From the NCBI GenBank assembly GCA_028023455.1, contig JAQFVV010012544.1, positions 1,312,501 through 1,376,500 of the forward strand: DNA of 64,000 nucleotides. Reading direction: 5' to 3'. Below the pieces are notes generated by a model. It did not search any database and had not been told where the DNA came from. It was given only the letters and a program-made list of their open reading frames with translations. Numbering within the stretch: the first letter of the stretch is position 1; the number at the start of each line of letters is the position of its first letter. Origin of the DNA: Epiperipatus broadwayi. Its lineage: Eukaryota; Onychophora; Udeonychophora; Euonychophora; Peripatidae. Of the stretch, positions 47,701 through 60,967 are shown piece after piece. A program made the translations under genes and the position numbers.

Positions 47701-50700
47701 TTTTGGTAACCTTGTAGAAGCTTTTATTCAAAATTATTGACTAACTATTTTTTTTTTTAAATGATTAATCCAATCATATGCAATACGCAAAATATTAAAT
47801 TTATTTCTAATACATTTACTTTATTTATGGTCTTTAATGGGATAACCTATTCTAATTATAGGCCAGTTATCAGAAGTTACACTTACCATCTTACATTTAA
47901 CTTAATGCTAACTTAAGTTATGATACAAATTTTATTCATACGTATAATTTTAAATATGAGTATTATTTAATTACTAACCAGAATTAAATATTGCATTTGA
48001 ATATTCCTTCAGTAAATAAGCGTTTTAAAACTACGCAATTTTAATTACTTTCTCCATTGATTTACTTGTCACTAGCAATATTTAGCAGCACAATACAGAT
48101 ATTGATCCTAGTTACTAACGCACCATTTATACTAAAGTGGATCTTGAGGAACTAACACCTCCAATATAACCTTTATCTTGCCCGAACTTTCAAAATTAAG
48201 CACAATAATCAACACCTTCCATGGTGGAGCTATCTTTATTTTCACATGAGGAATATGGAATAACCACGAAGGTCTGTAGAGTAATCTACTATATCAAAAT
48301 ATTTTGGTGGTTTCTTACCTCTTACTTGGGCATACAACGAACACACATACAATCCTCCCCTGGGATTTAAATGAATGAAGCATACTAAATGCTAGATAAA
48401 TTCTTGATCGTCCTATCTATGAGAATCGATCACTTGGGCTATAAACATACCCGAACATTATATTTAAAATCTTCCTCTCATGGAAAACAAAGCTTTTGGG
48501 GAGATCATTTTTCATCCCACAAAATAAATACATTATAATTATTACCTATGCGAATATTAAGCATATACCAATGCTATATCTGGGCAGGATAAGTAAATAC
48601 ACTGATTATAATAAACTTATGTTACCGGGTATACTTTGATCAACATCTGAAATCAATGGACATCATAGAATAAAAGTATAATAATTTTAATTTTAATAAA
48701 GGAACATTCAAAATAGTTGGTAGCATACTATCTTAAACTAAATAAAGTGGATGTGTTATTTAAGAATAATTAGGAATAAATTCCTCAATTAATACAGTAT
48801 AAATTCGTTTCAAAACTTTAACAAGAAATATTTTGTTATAGCATTTTTTTTTTTTTTTAGTTACTTCTGATAATTTTCAATATTTATTTTACCCCTTAAA
48901 TATCTAAATATTTTTCTTTTACGTATCTAACATACAAAATTTCTACCTACAATTGTATGTAATAATTAAAACATATTTTATAGATTTTTTCTTTCGTGTT
49001 AAATATCAACTTAACCTATAATAATTATATTAAAACATACCTTTGTCATTACAAGGCTATTAAATATCACTTGACCATACAGACTTTAACCTATGTGATA
49101 TAACAAAAAAATACATATCATTTATAACTTAGTTTTAAACAATCATTAATTAACAAGTGCATACTCTCTCATTAGAAAATGTTTTTCTGTTGAGCAATTG
49201 GTCCAGGTGAAGAGCTTTATCCAGTCGTATTTCACGAAGCAAGTTTAAAAACAATAAACGCATGGTATTATTTCCTTTAAATAAAAGTTTTCTCTTATTT
49301 TGTGCGTTTAATAAATTAGGTAAAGAAAAATATAGCAGAATTGAAGATTAATTCTTACTTGAATTAAACTACTACAATTTTGGGATCCAAGAAAAAAAAT
49401 AGACTTCTAATATAGACGAATATTTGACTATAGACGATAAACATACACAATATTTTTTTTTTATTGACGATACGTATACTTATTAGCTAGCTTACTTATG
49501 GATGAAAATGCGCAATTTTCCGAGAGATTATTATGATAATAACTGCAGTTGATTTACATGTATAGGAAGTTTTAATAACTCCAACTGATGTGTAATATAA
49601 TATATCATTTATTTTTATCATTAAGTCACTAAGATATTTGGTTTTGTTCATACTTTAGGAATTATAAATTTTTTTAACGGTAACTTCTCCGTAAGAATTC
49701 CCCTATATAACTTTTCCTATATTTACTCTGAGAAAGTTTATATATATATTTTTTTTAAAAATATATCTTATTTATCATTATTATTATTTCCAGACAATTC
49801 TTGGTGAATAAAACATATTTAACGTATGTAACTACATTACTTGTAAAGGCAGACAATATGGAGAAAGAGCGCGAAAATGTTTCTAGTTGATTTTCCTTGG
49901 TTTCAAAATATTTCTTTCAATTATTTTTTTTTTTTTTTCTATACCAAGAAAATATCAATAAATGACATAAAGTTAATAAATAATTAATCTTTTCTTGGAA
50001 ATCACTTCTTTTCCTTAATTTAGATATAATATAATTTTTCGTGACTCTTTTAGTTACATCTGTCATTTTTGAACTTTAGCGCGAGACAATAAACTTTTAA
50101 GTATAAAAGGTCTTTAAATAGGTAGATGGCAAAGAAAATCAGGATATCTCATCAAAAAAATTTTAGCCACACATTATATTATTAAAATTTTACTTTGATT
50201 ACATTTATTTCTGCAAAATAAAAATGAAAAAATTGAGTTACCAAATTTCAGCACTGTTCCTTCCTTGAAAACTAAAAGCAGACTATATTTTTCAAAAAAA
50301 ATGATCTTGATTATGAAATTGGTTGTTTCGTTTTGTTGTTGTTGTTTTTTTTTTTTTTTAGCGACCTCTTCCAGAAAAATAATCATTTGATTATAACATA
50401 AACAAAAGAAAGGAAAAACCTATTACAATCATATAGTTTTAGTATTATTTACCTGGATTACAAAGTAATTTGACAATATAAAAAAAAATAATAATAAATA
50501 CATTAAATTAACAATCAGTGATGTATAATTCTTTAAACATTATTTTTTTCTTTTTTTTTTTAATTTTTTTTTTTTTTTTTTTTACAAAAAAGAAATTACC
50601 AGAAGTTATTGTGCTTTATGATAAGACACTCATCCACTCTCCCCTCTACCCATCCAAAATCAATTACTGTTTAGCTTTTATACCATATTAATTTGCTCTA

Positions 50701-51810
50701 ATTATTAATATCTCAATTAAATTATTCATGTTCTCTCTTTAAAAATGACATTGAGTTATTAAATCTATTAGTTATTCACCCAAAACATGCCAAAGTGAGT
50801 GAATAGCATACTTTATTAATCAATTATTACTATTGTTATTTTATCTTTTTATTTCTTTAAAGAATAGCATTGTTTTCCTGCAGAAATAATGCCAAGTAAA
50901 CCAAGTGTCAATAACACTAGGTTACAATATATAAAGTTTAAATGACTTTTAACTTCCATTTTTTTATTTTTTAAAAAAGTTTTTATATGCAAACTTTTCT
51001 TTTTAATGTCTAAATTTTTAAAATAAATAATGTAATGGTGTATGTGCCCATTGCAATATATATATATATATATAGCATGATAAAACATTAAAATTTTGTT
51101 TTTGCTTTTGTTTAAATTAAAAACTCCACCATCAAATCTCTATTGTATAATGATGTCTTTTTTTCTGAAACTGAGTTAAAAATATTCTAAAGTTGCTAAT
51201 ATAAAAAAGGTAAACAATGTCCAAATGAGTTTATATCTTTATTTAACATGAGTTTTTATATGGAAGCTCAACAAGATAATTTCAAACATCATCACAAACC
51301 TTTCTTCATTAACTGACATAAATTCTTGGATTAAATCAATAAATACATATGTAAATTTTAATTTACTCATTTTTTTTATTTTCTTACAACAAATGCATAA
51401 CTATAATGACTCATCATTCTCTAAAATTATACTGAGTCTCTCATGGCAATTCATCTATGATTGAAAAAAATATATTTAATACATATTTAGAAATTACTTT
51501 TACTGTAGCAAATAACCTTGATGTTTTAAGATAATTGTTGCAATCTTTTTTTAAGCTTTTTAATCTAGTAAATTGAAATAATAGAAATGTTCTTAAATTT
51601 AATTTAATGCATCTAAATACACAACATTTATGGAGACAAGCATTCTTCATTATTAAATAAAATTCACTGATTGTCTTTTTATGCAAAAATATATGTAAAA
51701 AACTTTATTAATCATTCAAATTTCATTAATTATTTCAATAACACAATTAATAAAATATTTGTAACAAAAAATGGAAAATAATTTTTTTAAGAAAAACTAT
51801 ATTCCATAAA
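44755..51810. other. Longest stretch without a recognised feature
   Basis: Homopolymer T or A tracts are frequent (47070, 47250, 48845, 49930, 50350, 50560) and no transposon relic is recognised. Bases 45280-45660 and 48100-48640 are less A+T-rich than the rest. Two opposing open frames lie at 45286-45510 (-) and 45470-45661 (+). Neither has a known motif, and I cannot tell whether they are exon remnants, old repeats or chance. Box-B-like complement GGCAATTTGAACC at about 44878 has no box A partner. Confidence 0.45.
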
Positions 51811-51813
51811 GCT

Positions 51814-51955
51814 GTAATTAATAATTTGTAAAGCGCATACTCATTACATAAGTAATCTATATTAAGGCTATAACCTTAAGATGATGCTCCTAAAATGCGA
51901 CAGTAGCGACCTCTACAAATCTAAACACAAGATTAACGACTTTAAAAGACAAGTT
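51814..51955. repeat. Partial copy of the 342-bp repeat
   Basis: GCATACTCATTACATAAGTA, CTATAACCTTAAGA, CGACCTCTACAAATC and ACACAAGATTAA match in order the right-hand part of the duplicated unit at 2.5-3.2 kb, which establishes it as a dispersed family. Confidence 0.88.
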
Positions 51956-51959
51956 CCAG

Positions 51960-53050
51960 AAGAATGTTAGCTGCATAAATTTCTGCAAAATTCAGATTTA
52001 TATAGGCATTAAATATAAATATTTATTATTTTGATGTATTAAAAAGTAACTTTTTTGAATCATCATAATATGAAAACATTTTATGTACAGTTCTTTTTTT
52101 TTAAATAAAAAAGCAAATATTGTTAGAAACTTGATATTTCTAATAGTACATAAAATTGTTCATATACTACAATTAACAATTTTAAAATTAATAAATATAT
52201 TTTTGAAAAAAATCAAATTATATGGTTGCTACAAAAACAGTTGTCTGATATTCTTCTTTTTATTGTTTAAATGACAGAACAAAGAAACACAATTAGATTT
52301 TTATAAAAATTAAGACAATGAGTTTTCATTATTAAATTATATTTTTCTCAAATAAAAAGTTTTACAATTTAGAAATCATATACATGATGTGGCAAATAAT
52401 AAAAGTATATTAATAATTTTCATTAGTCACTCATTAGTCTAAAGATTATTCAATAATAAATAATATTTCTATAGTGTAATTTTCATTATACCACTCTCAT
52501 GCAAAATAGGGAATTGTTTCTTTCTGCTTTTAACAACTTGTAGAGAGGATGTAATCATAAACATATGCCCAAAAACATGGGAATCATAGATCTTTTTCAC
52601 ATGCCTTTGATCATATGATTCACTATCTTACATGAGAGTGGTGTAATAAAAGTTACACTACAGACAGTCTTATTAGTAATGTAGTAAATGCTATAAAAAT
52701 TATACTTTTTAATAGTTATATTTATTAGACCATAAATATATAGGACTATAAACTGATCTATTAGCAAATATATGATTTTATTATTATATTCAACCATGTG
52801 TAAAAAAAGTATACTTATTGTATTCTATCAAAAAAATTTTGAGTTCCCTATCAATACAAAGTCCATCATTTCCAATTTTAAAGAAACACTATTTCATTCT
52901 TTTTTTTAAATAATTTTATGAACCTTATATTTATTATATAAAAAACCTATGCCACATTTTTAAACAATTCATTCTATTTTTTGTATTTCTTCTGAAATCT
53001 AATCCTTAGTAATCTGGATAAATTCATTTTTTATTTAATGAACTATGTAA
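51960..53050. other. A+T-rich DNA, nothing recognised
   Basis: ACCACTCTCATGCAAAATAGGG near 52490 and its partial reverse complement near 52635 (TACATGAGAGTGGTGTAAT) form a short inverted repeat. Nothing coding is seen. Confidence 0.45.
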
Positions 53051-53059
53051 ACACTTTTA

Positions 53060-55560
53060 TTCCTCCATTTCTTTAATACTCTATATTTCATTCTTCAGTT
53101 TTAATTTCCCATTAAAAACTAGGGTCTTGGTTTTGTACTCAGTTTAATTTTCATACTTATTCTTACCACTCTACACTTTTCTTAAAACAATAGCAACTCT
53201 CTCTATATGGTAGTGCTACCCAGTGATGTTTTAGTTATTTAACTTTATATCTTCTATACTGTTTTGGAAAATAATAGTGTTATTATATTATATATGTATT
53301 TGCCTGTTTCCATTATAGTATTTCCTATCCCTTTTCTTAATTCTTTTATCTCAATCTCCAATTCTTTTAGAAATAATATAAATAGTAATAATAGGAAATT
53401 TATGTTTTAAACTAATCCCCCTAAACTTTACTTATTCTTTATACTATTATTGGTAATTATAAAAATTATCTTTGTAAAGATCCCTTAACCATTCTTAATA
53501 AGCTTAATTCTATTACAGTATTTCCATGACTTTTTCACAATGTATTTTTATTTACTCTCGATAAGTATTTTCTATATCTAAAACAAATAATTCTTTTCTT
53601 TTTCTTAAAGAAAATCTATCATGAATTTCCCCTAAAAATTTCACTTTTTTCAACCAAATACTACTTTATATATTAAAATATATGAAAGTAATTTGATAAT
53701 TATGTAAATTATTGCAACTGGGTTATATCTATTTAACAATCTAAAATCTTTTCCCCTTCTTTTATATTATAATTCTCACATCCTTTCATTATTTAACTTC
53801 TAATAAAGTATTATAACTTTATTTTTCTTATTGCATTGCCTATTCTATATAATATTAATGTCATTTACTTTTTATAGTGGATTATAATTATATAAAGCAT
53901 TGTAAAAGTAATAAAGAAAGTAAATGATACTAAATAGCCTTCCATTAATTTGGAATTCTTTTATCGACTGTAATTTTTTAAAACTTTTTATTATACCAAT
54001 ACTTCTGCATTTTTTCATACCTGTTATATTTTTAAATATGATATAGTTTAATCAACTTACTTTTGATTTTTTTAGTATTCTATATTTGTTATTCCATCTA
54101 TTTTCTCGGAAACTAAACTCTGTAATAAACATTCTCTCTTTTCTTTGAATTTAATAATATAACAACTTTATTTTTATTTTTTTCTTCATACATTTTCAAA
54201 ATTTTTCCCATTCTTCTTTCTCAACTTTTAGTTTTCTTTACTATTTTGTTATTAAATTCATTTTATTTTCATTTTAATTCTCTTTTAGCTATTTCTTTTA
54301 CTTAAGTAAATATCCTTTCATATTTTTCCCTTTCTTTTCTCATTTGTTTTATAAAAGTCTTTTCATAAACCCCATATGTTTTTTTACATTTTCTAACATG
54401 TTCTCTTCCTTTTCTTTTATCAATCATGTTAGTTCTAAATAGACATTCTTTAACAATCTTTTTTGTCTCATCTACTGACACTTTATAGTTTAAAAATTAA
54501 CCTATTTCATATTCAAGATACTATTAAATCTATTCAATTTAATCTCATTTCTTCTTTATTGTCCCTGCAATCTTTCTATAAATTTTATTACTTACTTTTT
54601 CAGATATCTTTTAGCACTATAAAATTATTATCCTTTTTTATTAAATACTCTAATTCTTTTTAATTACTAACCCATAATGAACAGCCTATTTTAGTTTTTT
54701 CCTTGATAATATAAACTTCTATCAATAATTTAATCAAACTCCCAATTTTTAATTCATTTTTCACATATTCTTTTTAATAAGTTAGTATTTATATTTTCCA
54801 CTCCAACAATGTCATTAATACAATTATTAATCATCATTACAATTATTTTTATTTATTTATTGATCTATCTATATAAATATTCTTAAGTACTCTCATTCCA
54901 TTCTATCATATTCTTTCTATTTTCAGTAATTAATGCATTCACTTTGCTTTAAACAATTTTTATCTAATTCAAATAAGTATTCACAATTTGTTCAACAAAA
55001 CCTTTATATTTTTTTATCATCTTGATATCTACTTAACTCATTCCATTCATTTTACTGTAGATTAGTTTTTCATTCCTCAAATATTTTTCTATCATTGCTA
55101 ACAATTTTATTTTTTATTTTAAAAAAAAAACTTCCAATTTTATATATTTATTGATATCTCTATCTTTTTCCATATTTATAAAACCAAGTTTTATTTTAAC
55201 AGCTTTGACTCTTTATTCTTTTAGATGTTGTTTTATAATTATTCATAGGCATTCTTTGTATATTTTTTCTAGCCTTACGTTTTCCATCATTATATCTTCA
55301 TCATATATATTGTTCTTTCTTAATTTGTAACCTATTTATCTATCTTTAATATTGTATCTCCATTCCTATATATATATATATTACATTTTTCTTTTCAGTT
55401 TCATAAATAATAAAACTTATTATATATTAAATCATTTAATATTTTAATCCCCCTCTCATTCTTTAGTAAATGCAATCCATCTCTTTTACATAAATCTGTA
55501 TTTGTAATGAATATATTTCACACATTTAAAACTTTAACATCGCTATTCTAAAAACATTTC
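53060..55560 (-). mobile_element. Heavily degraded LINE (EN-RT linker and RT)
   Basis: The plus strand is T-rich because the minus strand is the A-rich sense strand. From about 54480 down to 54320 it reads openly as SVDETKKIVKECLFRTNMID, then KRKGREHVRKCKKTYGV, then KTFIKQMRKEREKYERIF, a lysine-rich helical stretch typical of the segment between endonuclease and RT. Farther on come RYNPVAIIYIIIKLLSYIL (about 53730), LFVLDIENTYRE (about 53590, compare F-x-D-x-x-K-A-F/Y-D), LLLLFILFLKELE (about 53390, compare SPLLF) and TIIFQNSIEDIK (about 53280, after the place of YADD). The order is right for RT domains 2 to 5, but stops are frequent. The family is not assigned. Confidence 0.58.
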
Positions 55561-55865
55561 AACCTCAAATTAACTCCACAAATCTTATTTAAACTCATTC
55601 TATTAATAAGCATCGTTAATAATCTAATCATAATTTTAGATCTTTTTTTTCTTTATATTCATACTTTTATTCTCAAGATGTTTTTTTCTTCAATGAATTT
55701 TCAGCATCATTTGTCTTCACCAACATGAGTTTTTCTTAATGTTTTAAAAATATTCTATATTAAATTTGTTTTAATTTTCTACATACATTGAATATTAACA
55801 TATATAATTATAATTAATAATATTTTTTTCTTTTCCACTTTATGCAATGCAAATGTATTTACTTC

Positions 55866-57005
55866 AAATAATTTGTTTTCTTAAGTTTTGACTGTCCAGC
55901 AGCCTTTTTCAGAATTACAAAATATTTAAATATATATGTTTAAATAGAAATGAACTATTTGAGGTTAATTACATTGTTCATATTTTAATTACATTTGTAT
56001 AAATATTTACATATTTTCTAATTATTTATCTTAAACTTTATTTATCTTAAAATTATATTTTATTGTTTTATTTAATATTCTTTTACATTATTTTTTATTT
56101 TTGGCATGCACTTCTCTCTCTCTCTATATATATATATATATTAATTTTTACTTTTATATTATGTATATTTAATTATTTGTTAAATTAAATTATTTAATTA
56201 AATCCTTTAGAATTTTAATTTATGAACTTAAATCATGCATTATTTATTCTTTATTTTTTATATTTTAAATCATTTCTTCTCTAGTTGCAAACTTTACCAA
56301 CTGACAAATTTTTAAATTTAAAATATTTCTACTCCATATAATAACTTAAATATTGCTTTCTCTTATTTAATTTTTAATTTATATTATATAAGTAAACTTT
56401 TTAAACATCCATTTTTATTTAAACATGAGTTAATTTTTTAAAATCAAAAAAGCTGCATTAATTAAAAAATTTAATACAATTTAAATAAAGATTTAGGTTT
56501 AAAAATATCAGTAATATATTAAAAAGTTAATTAAAAATTAAATAATTGAGAAAAGGTATTAGTTACAAAAAAGTAAATATAGAAAAAGTTATTTTAAAAT
56601 TTATCAATTGATAAAGTTTGCAGCTAAGAGAAAGTGATAATTTAAACCACAAATAAAAATTAAATAATCCGTGATTTAAATATAATAATTTCAATTTTAA
56701 AGAAATTGAATAATTTAATTAATAATTAATATATATATAAATTAATAAAATGAATATTAATTATGTATAAAAGTATTTAAAAATTAAAAAATACAATATT
56801 ATAAAAATATTAAATAAAACAATTTTAAAATAAATAAATTTTAAGGTAAATATTTTTAAAATATATGAATATTTGTACAAATGTAATTAAAATATGAATC
56901 GTGTATATTTAAATATAGTTATTGTAAAATATTTTGTTTCTGTGTGTCATATTTAAATATTTTGTAATTCTGAAGGAAAGAAAATTATTTGAGAAAAATA
57001 TTATG
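55866..57005. repeat. Long palindrome, about 550-bp arms
   Basis: TCAGAATTACAAAATATTT at 55910 pairs with AAATATTTTGTAATTCTGA at about 56970. Inner blocks AGTTGCAAACTTTACCAACT and AGTTTGCAGCTAAGAG also pair. The centre is at about 56450. The left arm alone has an extra 22-bp piece (AGTTTTGACTGTCCAGCAGC) that belongs to a hammerhead-like segment on the minus strand: CUGAAAA, stem II GGCUG/CAGUC (one G-U pair), then AAAAC instead of GAAAC. That signature is comparable to the PLE-linked segments at 40.4-41.3 kb, so a PLE origin is plausible. Confidence 0.75.
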
Positions 57006-57009
57006 TTTG

Positions 57010-57530
57010 TATTGTACAGAGTGATTAATTATAAGTAGATATTCAAAATCCCAACAACTGGCAAGCTCATTTTTTTCTCATTTTCATATCTAACACCTTT
57101 CTCATCCTTTAATCATTTAATCATCCAATAATACAAATTCATTTTTAATTCCTCTTCTTAGCATATTCTGATCATCCCAGAAATCAGCTTCCCATTCTTT
57201 TTTAAATTGTTCTTTGGCCTAACAAATTCATCTGTTAAATGATTTTAGTAGTCTGTGATTCTTTGATATTATTAACATTAAAAATTATTATTAATTACTT
57301 AACATTGTACATTTCTAACATATAAATCTTTACATTTAAAATTGGAGGATTAACTAGTTAATATGATATCCAAATACTTATCTGTAAATGTTTATTCTAA
57401 AATGAATTACCTGACTTATTAATCATATTATAAAGTTAATTATTAATTATCTAAGCCTCACATTTACTAATTAATTTATTAAATATTAATAATTTCAATC
57501 ACACACACACATATTAACAAGCTTTTCAGA
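57010..57530. other. A+T-rich DNA, nothing recognised
   Basis: No recognised feature; a short CA run lies at 57500-57512. Confidence 0.5.
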
Positions 57531-57534
57531 ATAT

Positions 57535-57600
57535 TCCAACATCAGATGGTTTCTGCTATTGGCTTCCTCAGTGAGGTGCTATGATATTCAAGCATTATAT
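57535..57600 (-). ncRNA. Hammerhead-like segment A
   Basis: Minus strand: CUGAGGA (complement of 57565-57571) fits CUGANGA, stem II GC/GC with a CAAUA loop, then GAAAC (complement of 57549-57553). Stem III could be A-U and C-G around CAUCUGAU, with a GUU triplet. Stem I does not pair. The adjacent sequence (57600-57650) has a tRNA-like AAGTGCTGGGCTTCGCTTGG on the minus strand. Confidence 0.42.
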
Positions 57601-57899
57601 TTAGCATTGGATTTAAAATACCAAGCGAAGCCCAGCACTTTATCTAATGGATAATTATTAAGTAGAAAATCTGAAATATTCAAACATCCATATGACTTCC
57701 AATCTATCTATCTAACTTAATTAGCCATATAGGACTGAACCAAGTTCAGATACACTGTATATTAATAGCTTTAGCAATATAAAATCACCAAAGCCTTATT
57801 AGCAAAAATATAACATTACAAAGAAATCAAGTCATCTGTCACATGATCTAATTCAACAAGCTTGTGTTACAAATGTTATATAATGGGCTTGCAAATAGC

Positions 57900-57965
57900 T
57901 CTTAAAAATATTTCACAATATCTGTAACCTCAGACTGATTTCTGCTACTGGTTCTTCATTCAATG
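57900..57965 (-). ncRNA. Hammerhead-like segment B
   Basis: A second copy of the same motif: minus strand AATGAAGAACC, GUAGCAGAAAUCAGUCUGAG and ACAGATATTGTGAAATATT align with segment A. CUGANGA is lost (AAUGAAG). It continues into AGAGCTATTTGCAAGCCC, which is also found near 42240-42270 in reverse complement. Confidence 0.38.
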
Positions 57966-57969
57966 CTTA

Positions 57970-59830
57970 GAATGTTATTTATATATAGCTTAAGGGAGAA
58001 TAGTTTTCTCCTCTTAATTGTATATGAATTAAGTTATGTTAATTTCATTATAATATTTATTAAATTGCACTTAATAATTAAAAAAAAAACAAGCCTATTA
58101 AAAGAGAAATTCTATCTCCATCATTATAAAGTAAATTATTAATTCTATCTCCATCATTATATAGTAAATTATTAATCTAATAATTATTAAATGATATATT
58201 CCACGTGGCTGATATATTAATTTCACTCTGAATTTCTAAATGCCTGAAGATAATTATTTTTCCCTCTTAATTAAATATATCTGTAGCTAGAAAATATACT
58301 GTTTAACTGTTTAACTTCTTAATTGTCAGAAAATAAATAGTTTTGAATCCATTTTTCTACATCTATATATTCTAATATAAATAAGTTAATTGTTTATTAT
58401 TTAAACATTTTCCTCATAGGTTGATGTTGATCCAAATAAGTGATATGTTTTTTATGAAATCATATTAATTTACTATAGATAAAAATAACAATGAGTTCAA
58501 CACTGTAGAATCATTTATTTACAATTAGCACATTGGCATTAATCCATCTGAACAATCTAGATGATACAGGAGCTATTTAATACTATATAAATACCTATTT
58601 TTTATCATTAGCAGATGGAAAGCAATATAGGCTATGAGATGGCCACCTGAAAATAATTACTAAACTTGTTTGTAACCTCACCTGACTTGAAGATCAGATC
58701 ATGTGCATGGCAGTCAAATTTGCCATTCTACACTCCAAAGGTCTAATATTATTGATTCTATCATTATTTACTTTACAGATTGTTTTAATAGTTTTAAAAA
58801 TGTATTATTTTGCTATTTCTGATTTAAGCCTCATGGTGGCCAACAATTTGATAGCATTTCCTGTATCACAATTTAAAATAATTTAAAGCAATATTATTTC
58901 AGCTATTTTAATTTTTTTAGTGAAAATTATTGTGGTTTGTTGTTTGTGATTACTAGCTTTTTATTCTTTTCATTTATTACAGGTATACAAAAGCAATAGA
59001 GTTTAAAGAAACTCTGATATGATGGTTGGTTAATATCTTCAGGGGCAGTTTGATATTACTTGCTATTCTTTTAATGTAGTTTATTTTATCATTTCACTTT
59101 TAAAGTTGTGTCATAAACTGTAATGAGCCTTTATTTTTTGGTTTGACATAGACCATTAAAGTTAAAAAACTTAGTTATTTTTGGTAAACTTATTCTGAGT
59201 TCAGCCACAGCTTTTGGCATAGAGTTAATATGTTCTGGAAGTCATTATTTTGTTGTATATAAATGTACATAAGAAATATTTAGCTTTCAGGTGCAATGTC
59301 TGGGTTATCAATAGGATGTGTGGGTTTGGGTATAGTGGAATGACCTTCAAACATAATTGTTAATTATAACATATTTGTGAATGAGCAAGAATACTACTTG
59401 TAGCTTTGTCGAATACAATTGTTCAACAAAGGCTAGGTACTCTTTCTGATACAAATTGTCTTTCCTGTAATTATTAATGTAGAATTCAGACATCGTGAGC
59501 TTTTATGTCACTAAGAATCTCCCTATACATGGCTGTGACAATGCTTTAAATACATGCACAGCAATTCTTATTATTTTAGCTCAAGCTGTCAAGAATTAAA
59601 AACATAATTGGGTGGATAGGTTTATTAAGCTGAAAACCTTATTTAGTAATCTTTTTTTCCAACTATAAAAGTGTTGAAGATCTAAAAATGTGGTATAAAA
59701 GTGGCCAGTCTCATGCAATCTGATTAGTTTGTCATATCTGGAGATTAATTATTAAAGCAATAGAAATAGTTATACTGATCAGTAGAAGTAATAAAGTAGA
59801 AGGTGGTGGTTAAGGTAAGTAATATAAATC
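57970..59830. other. A+T-rich DNA with one short tandem duplication
   Basis: AATTCTATCTCCATCATTAT occurs twice about 34 bp apart at 58107 and 58141. The open frame 58701-58886 (+) has no recognisable motif. Confidence 0.5.
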
Positions 59831-59839
59831 TATTTTATT

Positions 59840-60178
59840 TTTAAATATAAGTATGCAGAATGTGCAAACCTTACTTAATACAAAGTGTTTAAGACTAGAA
59901 TGGATGATCATACTGGTGAATAAGAATCTATCAGAATTGAAGATTGATATAGCTGCATTTAGAGAAACTTGACTTTCAGAGGAAAAAAGTGTGAATAGTT
60001 CCCAGAGTTTTTGGATGATGCAGATATTGCAAATTTTAATTTAGCAACTTCTATTTTTGGAATTTCATGGTATATGTATGAAAAGCTAATGCTATTAAAG
60101 TTTGGTTTACACAATAATATTACTGCTCATTGTATTAGTACATATGCTTTAAGTTTCATTCAGAAAATTCAGAGAAAA
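59840..60178 (+). mobile_element. LINE endonuclease domain, part upstream of the mariner
   Basis: Plus strand reads, across frames, RMCKPYL or the equivalent of W-N-V-R-T-L, then LSELKIDIAAFRET (about 59930-59970), matching the APE-type endonuclease start with the catalytic E-T. A weaker match follows to 60178. The element is cut by the mariner and resumes at 60968, where the reading gives LLAEFNACIGTNN (compare G-D-F-N-A-R) and later LHLIDYI, in the expected order for the same domain. The coding frame is broken, and its 5' untranslated region was not delimited. Confidence 0.68.
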
Positions 60179-60967
60179 TAAGAGAAGGTGCCCAAAAATA
60201 ACCAGAATCGTTCTCTTCAGGGTAAACACATTGTAGTACATACTTCTGCCACTAGATGCCTCTATCTGGGACCCCTGCATCAGTCTGCCAAGTAGATCTC
60301 ACTTATTTGTTAATTTTTGAAATGGCTGAAAAGTTGAAACAATATAACATTCTATTTTCTGTTAGAGAAAAAGTTTAAGAGAACCCATTGCAATGCTTAA
60401 AACAGCTTGCAAGAAAGTTTCACTGGAGAAGACATAAATTTATGAATGGTTTAATGGAAGTGTTAAATTTACCAAATTCCAAAAGAGCTAAGCAAGAGAA
60501 TAACAATGTTAAAATAATATTGATTTTTTTCATTCAAATGGCATTGTTCATTCAGAATTAATTTGTAATGATCAAGTGTTTTACTTCAAATTCTGAAAAG
60601 TTTGTATTATGTGGTAAGCTAAAATACTCCAATTTGTGACAAAGTAGAGAGATCAAGGTTCACCATGAAGGCATGCTAGCACACAAAATCTTGAGTGTGA
60701 AACAATTTTAAATTAAACACAGTGTGACCAAGATTATCCATTAGTCATATAATCTAATCTTGCTCCATGTCACTTTTTTTTTATTCTCCCAAGTAAAAAA
60801 AGCCTCAAAAGGAAAATGTTTGTGAACTTGGAAGTGGTAAAAAAGAAAATTATATAGACACTGTGTTAAATGGACAGTACTTTGAAATATATTCAATTTA
60901 TAACACCTAAAAATAAATACATACATTTTACTACAAAAATTTGGTTATTTTTGTGTACCCCCTCATA
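60179..60967 (+). mobile_element. Mariner DNA transposon, deleted copy nested in a LINE
   Basis: Terminal inverted repeats lie at 60181-60203 and 60943-60965 and agree at 18 of 23 positions (both end in AAAAATAACC on the inner side). TA target duplications flank them at 60179-60180 and 60966-60967. Inside, plus-strand relics match mariner transposase: an N-terminal WFNGSVKF-type segment (compare W-F-x-R-F-K), HHEGMLAHKILSVKQF where H-H-D-N-A is normal, and LAPCHFFF and KKSLKRKMF of the Y-S-P-D-L-A-P-x-D-F region (second and third catalytic Asp area). At 785 bp it is well short of the usual 1.3 kb, so an internal part is deleted, and several stops and frameshifts remain. It cannot be autonomous. 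Confidence 0.92.
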
